Below, piece after piece: positions 17,478 to 26,340 of a DNA stretch of 64,000 nt. Both the position numbers and the translations under genes were made by a program. Source of the DNA: Cytobacillus praedii (GTDB lineage: Bacteria; Bacillota; Bacilli; Bacillales; Cytobacillaceae); assembly GCF_001439605.1 (NCBI RefSeq), contig NZ_LMBX01000002.1, positions 129,534 to 193,533 of the forward strand, read 5' to 3'. Every line of letters starts with the position of its first letter. The stretch's first letter is position 1. The notes under the pieces are model-generated. The model was not told the origin of the DNA. It searched no databases and worked only from the letters and a program-made list of their open reading frames with translations.

Positions 17478-17972
17478 ATGAAGATAGAATATTTTATCCT
17501 GGCCGCCATGTGGATTTTCGGCTTTATTAGCTTCATTCTGTTTATTCCCCGCAAAGAACGTCGTAAAGGATTCTTGGCACTTATGATATTTCAAGCATTC
17601 ATCTGGCTTTGTGATATGCCTTCTTTTAAATATGGCTTATTAAGTGCGCCTGTCCGGGAATTTCCAAAAGCGACAGATCTCTCCATTACAATCAATTACT
17701 TTTTTTATCCTGTAATGTTTTCCATATTTTACGTCAAAAGAAGAGTAAGGGGATCTGCATGGGCTAGATTCAAATACTTTTTTGTTTGGATCTCTGTGCT
17801 TACACTTTTTGATATTGGTATCGAGAGATATACAGATTTATTAGAATATGGATACTTGACGTGGTACGGGATGTGGATTTACATTGGGCTTCTCTTTTGC
17901 GTAAGTCAAGTCTGCTGTAATTGGTTCTTTAAGGACAAAGCCTTTTTTCAAGCAGAACGGCGGGAGACCTAG
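17478..17972 (+). CDS. CBO0543 family membrane protein (first copy)
   Basis: 164 residues with about five hydrophobic segments (YFILAAMWIFGFISFILFI, FLALMIFQAFIWL, ITINYFFYPVMFSIFYV, YFFVWISVLTLFDIG, MWIYIGLLFCVSQVC). The family shows the D-IGIERYTDLLEYG-type stretch after the fourth segment. Members are found in spore formers and have no assigned role. The stop overlaps the GTG start of the next, paralogous gene (TAGTG), so the pair is translationally coupled. A decayed related-looking membrane gene follows. Confidence 0.72.
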   Translation: MKIEYFILAAMWIFGFISFILFIPRKERRKGFLALMIFQAFIWLCDMPSFKYGLLSAPVREFPKATDLSITINYFFYPVMFSIFYVKRRVRGSAWARFKYFFVWISVLTLFDIGIERYTDLLEYGYLTWYGMWIYIGLLFCVSQVCCNWFFKDKAFFQAERRET

Positions 17973-18439
17973 TGAGAATTGAATGGTGGCTCTTATTATC
18001 TGTGTATGCATTGTCAACTGGAATTCTATTCCTCATTCCAAAAAATAAAATTCGTCTAGCTACAGTCGCTTTCTTGTTCAAACAGATTATTACTTTCCTA
18101 ATAGGTTTAGTAGTCGTAGAGTTAGAGCTGCTTGAATATCCTGTTCGATTATTTGCTTCAATCAATCGGACGAGCTTCACATATGAGTATTATGCATTTC
18201 CTGTCACATGCGCTATCTTTACTGTATGGTATCCCCATAATCGAAGGATTTTTATTAAGCTGGGGTATTATATCACCTTCACTTCAATATTGACTCTCGG
18301 TGAGGTCATTATCGAAAAAAACACCGATCTCATCAAATATATACACTGGGAATGGTATATATCTTGGATAACAATTTGTCTTTCGTTTTATCTTACTCGC
18401 ACATTTTGTACCTGGTTTTTCGCAAAGCCGGAAGATTAA
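17972..18439 (+). CDS. CBO0543 family membrane protein (second copy)
   Basis: 155 residues. It is a paralogue of the preceding protein: the same pattern of hydrophobic segments, and the stretch SILTLGEVIIEKNTDLIKY matches SVLTLFDIGIERYTDLLEYG in the first copy, as does the C-terminal C-x-WFF ending. The GTG start overlaps the stop of the first copy. The function is unknown. No terminator is visible right after it, so transcription may continue into the decayed region downstream. Confidence 0.72.
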   Translation: MRIEWWLLLSVYALSTGILFLIPKNKIRLATVAFLFKQIITFLIGLVVVELELLEYPVRLFASINRTSFTYEYYAFPVTCAIFTVWYPHNRRIFIKLGYYITFTSILTLGEVIIEKNTDLIKYIHWEWYISWITICLSFYLTRTFCTWFFAKPED

Positions 18440-18569
18440 TTTTGGTCATCAATTTTAGTTGATAAATAATTTGACAACATAACACTATTTTGTATATCAG
18501 TTCCCTTATTTACATCCATCTTTCTACTAAATAAACGAAATCCATTTCTTTGGGAGATTCTTTGCAAAC

Positions 18570-19063
18570 ATTGTTTGTTTTATTTTTTATCGTTGTTCGT
18601 TTATTTTTGTGTTTGGAGACGCTTGAATGAATTTTACTCAACTTTATTATTTTGGATAATAGGGGATCTGATTTATGCTTCGTTCCTTCACGATCATAGA
18701 GTTTGGGGATTCCGTCCTGTTTTTGATTGACCACCTTATTCTTCCTACACATACGATCATTGCTACTGCTATAGCTTTTTTGATTTACCCATTCGTTATT
18801 GTTATTTTCTTGGGGAGATTCCCTAAATCAATCTTTTATGGGCTTTGATCTTCCAAGGCATTGAACTTTCAGCCTATTTAAACGATAGCATCATTCATCA
18901 GCATGGAAGGTCACTTACCTGGTCTTTTATTTTTAACATAGTGCCTTCACCTTATTACCCGTCCATAAATGGAGTCTTGGGCAGCATGACTTTTATCTAT
19001 TGTTTGTACATTTTCTTATGGACATATTTGATCCCCCACTTCCTAAGTAAAAAACTTAAGTGA
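18570..19063 (+). pseudogene. Frameshifted membrane protein gene
   Basis: Three consecutive pieces in different plus-strand frames read as one membrane protein. Piece one, about 18590-18730, has RRLNEFYSTLLFWIIGDLIY and then HDHRVWGFRPVFD before a stop. Piece two, about 18728-18847, has HLILPTHTIIATAIAFLIYP and FLGRFPKSIFYG. Piece three, 18845-19063, has LIFQGIELSAYLNDSIIHQH and ends in FLSKKLK. At least two frameshifts separate them. The layout (short, several hydrophobic segments, behind two CBO0543 genes) suggests a related third gene, but I cannot confirm the family. The 5' end is unclear. Confidence 0.55.
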
Positions 19064-19085
19064 TTGAATACTTTTTTCATAGAAA

Positions 19086-19116
19086 AAGTAACGAAACCCG
19101 ATGAATTTCGTTACTT
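19086..19116 (-). terminator. Second hairpin after the ABC importer
   Basis: AAGTAACGAAA (19086-19096) pairs with TTTCGTTACTT (19106-19116), followed on the minus strand by TTTTT. It may also end transcripts arriving on the plus strand. Confidence 0.65.
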
Positions 19117-19144
19117 CACTTCAAGATTATTAGGAGCCTAAATG

Positions 19145-19178
19145 CAAAAAAATGATGTGGGACAAGATTCTTGTCCCC
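19145..19178 (-). terminator. Terminator of the OpuF/EgtUV-like operon
   Basis: TGGGACAAG pairs with CTTGTCCCCA around ATT, followed on the minus strand by a run of seven T residues near 19146-19152. It begins ten bases after the stop of the permease-binding fusion gene. Confidence 0.75.
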
Positions 19179-19187
19179 ATATCCCAC

Positions 19188-20702
19188 TTAATTTATTAAC
19201 CCCTGTTTTGCCAAGTAATTCTCCGCAACCTCAAAAGGGCTTTTCCCTTCTGCATTGACTTGATAATTCATTTCTCTCATTTCATTATCCGTTATTTTTC
19301 CAGCTAATTTATTTAAAGCATCCACAATTTCAGGATACTTTTGAGCGGTTGCTTCATTTAATAAGGGGGCACCCTGGTATGGCGGGAATAAGAATTGGTC
19401 ATCTTCCAATACTTTAAGATTATATTGCCGCAGCTCACTATCCGTAGAATAGGCATCAACTAAGTTGATCTCACCTGATTCAACTGCCACATAGCGTAAT
19501 TTCGGTTCCATCGTTACAAGTTTTGGAAACTGAAGGCCGTAAAGGGATTGGATACCCAAATACCCATCTTCACGATCGGAAAACTCCAATGTAAATCCTG
19601 CAGTTATTTTATCCTCTATGCCTTTCAAATCGGAAATGGTTTCTAGCCCATTTTGATCAGCAAAATCATTTGGTACTGCCAATGCGTAGGTATTGTTAAA
19701 TTGCACTGGTTTCAGCATGACCATATGGAACTGCTCCAATAAACCTTCTTTTGCTTGTTGATAGACTTCTTCACGATCAGTACTTTTGGCTGTTTCCTGT
19801 AAAAACTCAGAAATGGCTGTTCCAGTAAACTCTGGATAAATATCAATGCTCCCTGATTTAAGTGCATTAAAAACAAAGGAGGTTTTGCCGAGACCTGGTT
19901 TTAATTCCACTTGAATATTTGTCTCCTCTTCAATTAATATTTTATACATATTGATTAAAATTTCAGGCTCTGAACCAAGTTTTCCAGCAATAACTACCTT
20001 TTGGTCTTGATGGACAATTAAAGGATACACAATGATTATTAACGCCAATAATCCAATTGAACCAACTGTAACAAAGGCTTTCTTAAATGATAGAAGTTCA
20101 AATTTCTTAAGTAAATAATCAAAAAGGATGGCAAGTAAAGCTGCAGGGATTGCACCAAGAAGGATAAGATTTGTATTATTTCTATCAATACCTAAAAGAA
20201 TAATATCACCAAGTCCGCCAGCCCCGATCAAAGCTGCAAGGGTAGCTGTTCCCACAATCAATACCATCGCTGTCCGGATACCAGCCATAATGATTGGCAT
20301 TGCAAGCGGTAACTCAACCTTTATTAATCTATATCTTGGATTCATTCCCATCGCTCTGGCCGCTTCGACTAATGAAGGATCAACTTCCTTTATTCCTGTA
20401 TAAGTATTTCTTAGGATTGGTAATAAAGCATAGGCAACTAAAGCGATGATGGCTGGCATTCTTCCAATCCCGAACATGGGAATAAGAATACCTAGTAAAG
20501 CCAATGAAGGAATAGTCTGTATGACAGATGTGATTCCGATGATCCCTTCTGCTGCCTTTTTATGCCTAGTTAAATAAATTCCCAGGGGAATAGCGATTAT
20601 TGCTGCAAAGAAAAGGGCGATAAAAGAAATCTGGATATGTTCCAATAATGCACGTATTAGTTCATCTTTTCTTTCTTGTAAGACATGAGTAAACTCTTTC
20701 AT
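19188..20702 (-). CDS. ABC importer permease fused to substrate-binding protein (OpuFB/EgtU-like)
   Basis: 504 residues in two parts. Residues 1-215 are a ProW/OpuCB-type permease (QTIPSLALLGILIPMFGIG, the EAARAMGMNPRYRLIKVELP coupling loop). Residues 235-504 are an OpuAC-type binding domain facing outside, with GKLGSEPEILINMYK, LGKTSFVFNALKSG, YPEFTGT and FPPYQGAPL. This fused arrangement is known for Bacillus OpuF (compatible solutes) and for EgtU of Streptococcus pneumoniae (ergothioneine), which are close in sequence, so the ligand cannot be fixed from sequence alone. The stop-to-start distance to the ATPase gene upstream is two bases. Confidence 0.85.
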   Translation of the reverse strand: MKEFTHVLQERKDELIRALLEHIQISFIALFFAAIIAIPLGIYLTRHKKAAEGIIGITSVIQTIPSLALLGILIPMFGIGRMPAIIALVAYALLPILRNTYTGIKEVDPSLVEAARAMGMNPRYRLIKVELPLAMPIIMAGIRTAMVLIVGTATLAALIGAGGLGDIILLGIDRNNTNLILLGAIPAALLAILFDYLLKKFELLSFKKAFVTVGSIGLLALIIIVYPLIVHQDQKVVIAGKLGSEPEILINMYKILIEEETNIQVELKPGLGKTSFVFNALKSGSIDIYPEFTGTAISEFLQETAKSTDREEVYQQAKEGLLEQFHMVMLKPVQFNNTYALAVPNDFADQNGLETISDLKGIEDKITAGFTLEFSDREDGYLGIQSLYGLQFPKLVTMEPKLRYVAVESGEINLVDAYSTDSELRQYNLKVLEDDQFLFPPYQGAPLLNEATAQKYPEIVDALNKLAGKITDNEMREMNYQVNAEGKSPFEVAENYLAKQGLIN

Positions 20703-20704
20703 TG

Positions 20705-21661
20705 TCAGACCCCTTTCTGTAATTTAGCAGATACATATTGCATGACTGACCTGCGATCAATATACCCGATAAGATTGCCATTCTCTTCTATAGCTAGTTG
20801 CTCATGTTCATACAAGATTTCCAGAATCTCCTGAACAGGAGTTGATGAAGGTACAATAACTGATGATTCTTCCCCTATTTCAGCTACATTTGCTGTATGA
20901 AGTAAATCTTCCAATTTAATATCATTCGTCCGTTTTCCATATTTACCGCCTACAAATTCTTTTACAAAATCATTGACTGGGTCAGTAACTAGTTCATCCG
21001 GAGTTCCTATTTGAACAATTTTCCCTTCGTTCATTATGCAGATTCGATCTGCCAATTTTAAAGCCTCTTGGATATCATGAGTAACAAAAACTGTCGTCTT
21101 TTTAAGATTTTTCTTTAAATCTAACAAATCATCTTGAAGCTTTACACGACTTATTGGGTCCAAAGCACTAAACGGCTCATCCATTAAAATAATCTCAGGA
21201 TCAGCAGCAAGGGCACGTACAACACCGACTCTTTGTTGTTGACCGCCAGATAGTTCAATTGGTTTTCTGTTTGCATATATTTCATGGTCTAATCCAACCA
21301 TATCCAAAAGTTCATATATTCTTTTTTTGATCTTTTCCCTTCGCCATTTTTTCATTTCAGGAACAATCGCAATATTTTCCCCAATCGTCATATGTGGAAA
21401 TAGAGCAATCTGCTGAAGTACATAGCCAATATTCCATCTTAACTCATGGATATCGTACTCACTTATTTTTTTGCCATTAATGGAAATCGTGCCATCCGAT
21501 AGAGCAATCAACCGATTGATCATTTTTAAAGTTGTTGTTTTTCCACACCCACTTGGTCCAATAAGAACAAAAAACTCCCCCTGCCGAATTTCAAATTCTA
21601 ATGAGTCAACAGCAATTGTTCCATCTGAATATCTTTTTGACACATTTTCAAATTTAATCAT
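20705..21661 (-). CDS. ABC importer ATPase (OpuFA/EgtV, OpuCA-like)
   Basis: 318 residues. ABC domain with Walker A GPSGCGKTT, signature LSGGQQQR and Walker B IILMDEPFSALDP. The C-terminal 80 residues hold a single CBS-like segment (SSVIVPSSTPVQEILEILYE and AIEENGNLIGYIDRRSVMQYV); OpuCA-type proteins usually carry two CBS motifs, so the regulatory part looks shortened. It energises the permease-binding fusion encoded immediately downstream. AAGGAG precedes the ATG. Confidence 0.88.
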   Translation of the reverse strand: MIKFENVSKRYSDGTIAVDSLEFEIRQGEFFVLIGPSGCGKTTTLKMINRLIALSDGTISINGKKISEYDIHELRWNIGYVLQQIALFPHMTIGENIAIVPEMKKWRREKIKKRIYELLDMVGLDHEIYANRKPIELSGGQQQRVGVVRALAADPEIILMDEPFSALDPISRVKLQDDLLDLKKNLKKTTVFVTHDIQEALKLADRICIMNEGKIVQIGTPDELVTDPVNDFVKEFVGGKYGKRTNDIKLEDLLHTANVAEIGEESSVIVPSSTPVQEILEILYEHEQLAIEENGNLIGYIDRRSVMQYVSAKLQKGV

Positions 21662-22001
21662 AGAATTATTTCTCCTTGTTTATGCAGGATAGACTTCCTT
21701 TATAACAACTCATACCATTCAAAAGAATAATGTAGTAACGTGTACTTATTTACCCATACAGGAACATATTTTAAACATCGCTACAACATTCCAAGTTCAT
21801 TTAAATTTATGCGTCTTTCAATACAAACTCTGTGTCATTTCTATATGTGTGATCATACTTAGCGGATACATTCATAGCCATATTCTTTCCCATCATGAGG
21901 GTAACTTTTATATTTTTAAAAAATACTCTTTTTGTTAAACTTTTTTCTATAATTTGGGATACCTTAACAATAGATAAACCTAGACTCCATGAGGTGAAGG
22001 A
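21662..22001. other. Intergenic region between divergent transporter genes
   Basis: 340 AT-rich bases separate the start of the ABC ATPase gene (minus) and the antiporter gene (plus). A TATAAT at 21948-21953 is the likely plus-strand -10 for the antiporter, though a clear -35 is missing. Short frames here have no ribosome-binding site. No hairpin or repeat stands out. Confidence 0.4.
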
Positions 22002-23807
22002 ATGGAACAAGCAGCTTTGATTATAATTACCGTCATTCTCGCACTTGGCATCTTTTCGCAATGGCTGGCATGGCGAATCCAGTGGTCATCGATTGTCATT
22101 ATGTCAATTGCTGGTTTACTGATTGGGCCAGTCTTGGGCTTAATAAATCCAAAAGAGGCTTTAGGTGAACTATATAGCCCAATGATTTCTCTTGCAGTCG
22201 CTATAATTTTGTTTGAAGGAAGCTCAAGTCTTGATATTCGTGAAATAAAAGGAATTTCTAAGTCGGTATTCCGAATTGTCACAGGCGGTGCTTTTTTAGC
22301 CTGGGTTGGCGGCTCGCTGGCTGCCCATTTTATTGCTGGATTAAATCTCGAAATTTCCTTTATTATTGGCGGATTATTTGTCGTAACTGGACCTACCGTC
22401 ATCATTCCGCTGCTTAGACAGGCAAAATTAAAGCCCCGTACAGCGGCCGTCCTAAAATGGGAAGGAATCATTGTTGACCCTGCAGGCCCATTATTAGCCC
22501 TTTTTGCTTATCAAGTCATAAAAGTAATGACAAATGAAAACATTCATTACCACCATCTGTGGACTTTCTTTATAGGCGCATTAATCGCAGTCTTACTTGG
22601 ATACGTAATTGGCTTTGCAGTCAGTATCATGGTTGGCAAGGGACTTATTCCAGAATACTTAAAGTCTCCAATTATTCTATCCTTTGTGCTGATTTGCTTT
22701 ACCGTCGGCGAGGTGGTCATGCATGAAACTGGCATGCTATCAGTGACGGTCATGGGACTCACCCTAGGACGGACTAAAAAATATGTATCGTCCATTGGAA
22801 GCATCAGTCATTTCGTCGAAAACATCTCAGTACTACTAACCTCTACGATTTTTATATTACTAACATCATCGTTAACAAGAGAAATACTGACTGATGTACT
22901 CGAACTTCCGATTATTGGATTTGTACTAGTGATGCTGTTCCTTGTCCGACCGTTATCGATTTGGATATCTACAATTGGCACTGAGCTGACCATTGCGGAA
23001 AAGCTGCTGATTGGCTGGATTGCTCCGAGGGGAATCGTTGCATTAACCGTTTCCGGGTATTTCGCTTCAATCCTCCTAGAGGATGGTTATGAGGAGGCAA
23101 GCATTCTGATAGCGTTAACCTTTGCACTCGTAATCATCACCGTTTGTGCACATGGATTCACAATTGGCCCCATTGCAAAAAGACTCGGCCTTGCCAGCAC
23201 AGAATCACCTGGGATTCTTATTGTTGGGGCAAGCAGCTTTTCGGTTGCTTTAGCAGATCAAATCAAACAAATGGGCATCCCTGTCATCATTATTGATTCC
23301 TCAGGAGACCGTCTATGTTCTGCCGAAATGAAAGGCATTCGTACGCATAAAGGGGAAATCCTTGCTGAACATACACAGTACGATATCGACCTCACACAGT
23401 ATGAGACACTCCTGGCGATGACGGGAGATGCAGCCTACAATGCGCTCGTTTGCCAGTCCCATATTCCAGAGTTCGGTTACCAGAACACCTTCGCTTTGCC
23501 TGTTAAGCAAAATAATCAATTGAACCATGAGGAACTGCCGATAGCCCTTAAGGCTCACTTGTTATTTGGAGAGGATTCCCCCTTTACAGAGCTAAACAGA
23601 AAAATCAATATTGGTTATTATTTAAAATCCATCAAGATTAATAAAAAGGATAAAATCCAAAAAGACATGCTTCCAGAAGGAGTCACGCCCCTTTTCATAA
23701 AGAAAAAGAATGACATCCTTACTTTTGTGACAATGAAAAAAGGATTTTCTATAGATGAAGGGGATCAGCTAGTTGTATTGACTAAGGATAAAGAAAAGAC
23801 CGTGTGA
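22002..23807 (+). CDS. CPA1-type cation:proton antiporter with cytoplasmic TrkA-like domain
   Basis: 601 residues. Residues 1-400 are a NhaP/CPA1 membrane domain of about 12-13 segments, with GLFVVTGPTVIIPLLRQAKL, the conserved EGIIVDPAGPLLAL containing the ion-binding Asp, and LIGWIAPRGIVALTVSGYFA. Residues 400-600 are soluble and resemble RCK/TrkA-N (ILIVGASSFSVALADQI, an imperfect nucleotide-binding loop) and a TrkA-C-like end (FSIDEGDQLVVLTKD). It exchanges Na+ or K+ for H+ across the membrane; which ion is not clear. The gene is monocistronic with a terminator overlapping its stop codon. Confidence 0.85.
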   Translation: MEQAALIIITVILALGIFSQWLAWRIQWSSIVIMSIAGLLIGPVLGLINPKEALGELYSPMISLAVAIILFEGSSSLDIREIKGISKSVFRIVTGGAFLAWVGGSLAAHFIAGLNLEISFIIGGLFVVTGPTVIIPLLRQAKLKPRTAAVLKWEGIIVDPAGPLLALFAYQVIKVMTNENIHYHHLWTFFIGALIAVLLGYVIGFAVSIMVGKGLIPEYLKSPIILSFVLICFTVGEVVMHETGMLSVTVMGLTLGRTKKYVSSIGSISHFVENISVLLTSTIFILLTSSLTREILTDVLELPIIGFVLVMLFLVRPLSIWISTIGTELTIAEKLLIGWIAPRGIVALTVSGYFASILLEDGYEEASILIALTFALVIITVCAHGFTIGPIAKRLGLASTESPGILIVGASSFSVALADQIKQMGIPVIIIDSSGDRLCSAEMKGIRTHKGEILAEHTQYDIDLTQYETLLAMTGDAAYNALVCQSHIPEFGYQNTFALPVKQNNQLNHEELPIALKAHLLFGEDSPFTELNRKINIGYYLKSIKINKKDKIQKDMLPEGVTPLFIKKKNDILTFVTMKKGFSIDEGDQLVVLTKDKEKTV

Positions 23808-23829
23808 TCGAAGCAGACGGTCTCTTTTT
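23798..23829 (+). terminator. Terminator overlapping the antiporter stop codon
   Basis: GACCGT (23798-23803) pairs with ACGGTC (23817-23822), followed by CTCTTTTT. The TGA stop lies in the loop. Confidence 0.75.
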
Positions 23830-23970
23830 ATTGGGGATAAGCGGGTATAGTAGGACTTAATTCTGATCAACAAATATTTACTTGTATAAATAAGTGTGAT
23901 GCTAATTTTCACAGCGGTTCCAATCTACTTAGAGCATTTATTTTTATGAAAAAATGCAGCCTTATCCCTT

Positions 23971-26181
23971 TTAAATTTTGTATTTTTGTAATCTGAGAGA
24001 GTTAAGTACAACTGACACAGAACTGAAAGCCATAACCGCACCAGCCAGCCATGGTGCTAAGAGACCGAACATCGCAAATGGGATACTTATAATATTATAG
24101 AGAAATGCCCATACAAAGTTTTGCCGAATATTAGTCATTGTTGCTTTACTGATCCTAATTGCTTCTACAACCTTGCTTAAGTCCCCTTTAATAACAGTAA
24201 TATCACCAGCTTCAATTGCTATATCGGATCCTGTCCCCATTGCAATTCCGATATCAGCAACTGTTAAGGCAGGTGCATCATTAATCCCATCTCCAACCAT
24301 AACAACATTTTTCCCTTCGTTCTGCAGGCGCTTGATAATTTCTGCTTTGCTCTTTGGGGTGACATGCGGCTGAACATTTTCGATTCCCGTCTTTTCAGCA
24401 ATGTCCATGGCAGCCTCCTTGTTGTCACCTGTTAGCATGATGACCACCATTCCCATCTCCTTCAAGCCAGTAATTGCACTCTTGGACGATGGTTTAACTT
24501 CATCGGCAACAGCAATAACCCCGGCAACTAGATTGTTAATCGCTACGATCATTACTGTCTTTCCTTCTTGTTCCAGTCTTTTAATTTCCCTATCAGCTCT
24601 ATGGGGAATATATAATTTATTTTTATTAAAATAACCAGGATTAGAGATTAATACTTTTTTTCCATTTACAGTTGCCTTGATCCCATACCCAGGGATTGAA
24701 AGTACTTGGCTTGGAATAGGATTCGTTAATCCTCTTTTTTTCGTTTCTTTTACAATTGCTTTAGCAATAGGATGACTCGAATCTCCTTCGACAGCACCTG
24801 CTATCTCCCAAAACTCACGTACGCTGCCATGATCGATATATGCGTCAGTGACTACAGGCTCTCCTTTTGTAATCGTTCCGGTTTTATCTAGTACGATTGT
24901 GTTGCTTTTGCCGAGAACCTCTAGATATTTTCCCTCCTTAAAGAGAATACCTGCCTGAGCTGCTCGTCCACTCCCAACCATTACAGATGTAGGAGTTGCC
25001 AATCCAAGGGCACATGGACAGGCGATAATTAATACCGCAATCATTTTTTCAATTGCTTCACTAACAACTCCTGGTTCAATTACTAGATACCACAGAAAAA
25101 AAGTAACTAATGAAATCAAAATAATTACTGGTACGAAAACACCTGTAATTTTATCAGCTATATGTTGAATAGGCGCCTTTGAGCTTTGAGCTTCCTCAAC
25201 AATACGAATGATTTGTGCCAAAGCAGTCTCTGATTCTCTTTTCGTGACACTTATTTTCAATGTTCCGTTCTGATTCATTGTCCCTGCATACACATCAGCA
25301 CCTATTCCTTTCTCAACTGGTATGCTTTCTCCCGTCAATAAGGATTCATTGATCATGGAATATCCTTCAATAACTTGTCCATCAATGGATATCTTTTCAC
25401 CGGATTTAATGATTACTACATCCCCAGGTACGATCTTATCAACGGGGGACTGATATTCCATTCCATTTACATACAATCTTGCTGTTCTTGTTTGTAATTG
25501 GTAAAGTTTCTTAATTGCCTCAGTTGTTCTCATTTTCGTTCTAGCTTCAAGAAATTTCCCCAACAAAATAAATGTAATAATGAATGCACTTGTTTCATAA
25601 AACAATTCAATCGAATGAGTGCTTCCTAGTGTATTTATATTTGTGAAAGTTACATAATGACTATAAAAAAAGGCTGCTGAAGTACTTAACACAACTAAGA
25701 CATCCATATTGGCACTTCCGCTTTTTAATGATTTCCAAGCCCTTTCATAAAATTGGAACCCGATAATAAACTGAATGGGAATGGTAATCGCAAATTGGAA
25801 TAGCGGATTGATAAATAAATCTGGCACTTTAATAAAAGAAGCCCACTTAAAGTGAGTAACCATAGCCCATGCCAAAGGAATGGTTAACAGCACAGATAGT
25901 ACAAACTTCCACTTAAGTATCGTAATATCTCTCATTTTTTCTATTTCTGACTGACGGTTACTCTTCCTATCAATTTCCGCATCAAAACCAATTTTTTTAA
26001 TTTTATTAATAATTTCATTCATATTTGTCAATTTATTACTATATGTGACACGACCCTTTTCAGTTGCTAAATTTACGTGTATTTCCTGTACCCCTTCTAT
26101 TTTTGAGACTGCTTTTTCTATTCTTGCAGCACAAGCTGCACAATGCATGCCTTTTATCTCTAAATGGTTTGTTTCATTCAT
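23971..26181 (-). CDS. copA: Copper-exporting P1B-type ATPase CopA, single metal-binding domain
   Basis: 736 residues. Residues 5-70 are one HMA domain with GMHCAAC. The membrane metal site IIACPCALGLATP (Cys-Pro-Cys), the phosphorylation site DKTGTITKGEP, the SSHPIAKAI segment with the conserved His-Pro and the GDGINDAPAL hinge are all present, as expected for Cu+ exporters. The B. subtilis CopA has two N-terminal HMA domains, so this form is shorter. No copZ or csoR is adjacent and I see no CsoR-type operator upstream. A terminator separates it from ctaG, another copper-linked gene. Confidence 0.9.
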   Translation of the reverse strand: MNETNHLEIKGMHCAACAARIEKAVSKIEGVQEIHVNLATEKGRVTYSNKLTNMNEIINKIKKIGFDAEIDRKSNRQSEIEKMRDITILKWKFVLSVLLTIPLAWAMVTHFKWASFIKVPDLFINPLFQFAITIPIQFIIGFQFYERAWKSLKSGSANMDVLVVLSTSAAFFYSHYVTFTNINTLGSTHSIELFYETSAFIITFILLGKFLEARTKMRTTEAIKKLYQLQTRTARLYVNGMEYQSPVDKIVPGDVVIIKSGEKISIDGQVIEGYSMINESLLTGESIPVEKGIGADVYAGTMNQNGTLKISVTKRESETALAQIIRIVEEAQSSKAPIQHIADKITGVFVPVIILISLVTFFLWYLVIEPGVVSEAIEKMIAVLIIACPCALGLATPTSVMVGSGRAAQAGILFKEGKYLEVLGKSNTIVLDKTGTITKGEPVVTDAYIDHGSVREFWEIAGAVEGDSSHPIAKAIVKETKKRGLTNPIPSQVLSIPGYGIKATVNGKKVLISNPGYFNKNKLYIPHRADREIKRLEQEGKTVMIVAINNLVAGVIAVADEVKPSSKSAITGLKEMGMVVIMLTGDNKEAAMDIAEKTGIENVQPHVTPKSKAEIIKRLQNEGKNVVMVGDGINDAPALTVADIGIAMGTGSDIAIEAGDITVIKGDLSKVVEAIRISKATMTNIRQNFVWAFLYNIISIPFAMFGLLAPWLAGAVMAFSSVSVVLNSLRLQKYKI

Positions 26182-26286
26182 GCTCCTATTTTCACCTCTT
26201 TCTTTGACTTCAAATTAATATATTCTATTAAACAAAGGTAAGCTTTAGAACCATTTCTCTAGTATTCAAATAGTGGTGATAGATTA

Positions 26287-26323
26287 AAAAAAAAGCCAAA
26301 CCTCAAATCCAATTGAGGTTTGG
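26287..26323 (-). terminator. Terminator after ctaG
   Basis: CCAAACCTCAA (26296-26306) pairs perfectly with TTGAGGTTTGG (26313-26323), followed on the minus strand by nine T residues. Confidence 0.85.
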
Positions 26324-26340
26324 TCTCTTTCATACATTCA

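Noticed and set aside
18510-18752. Minus-strand 80-residue frame
   Set aside because: It is the reverse of the frameshifted membrane gene, has low complexity and no start site.
22002-22471. Minus-strand frame over the antiporter 5' end
   Set aside because: It is the mirror of a clear antiporter gene, with no start site and unusual composition.
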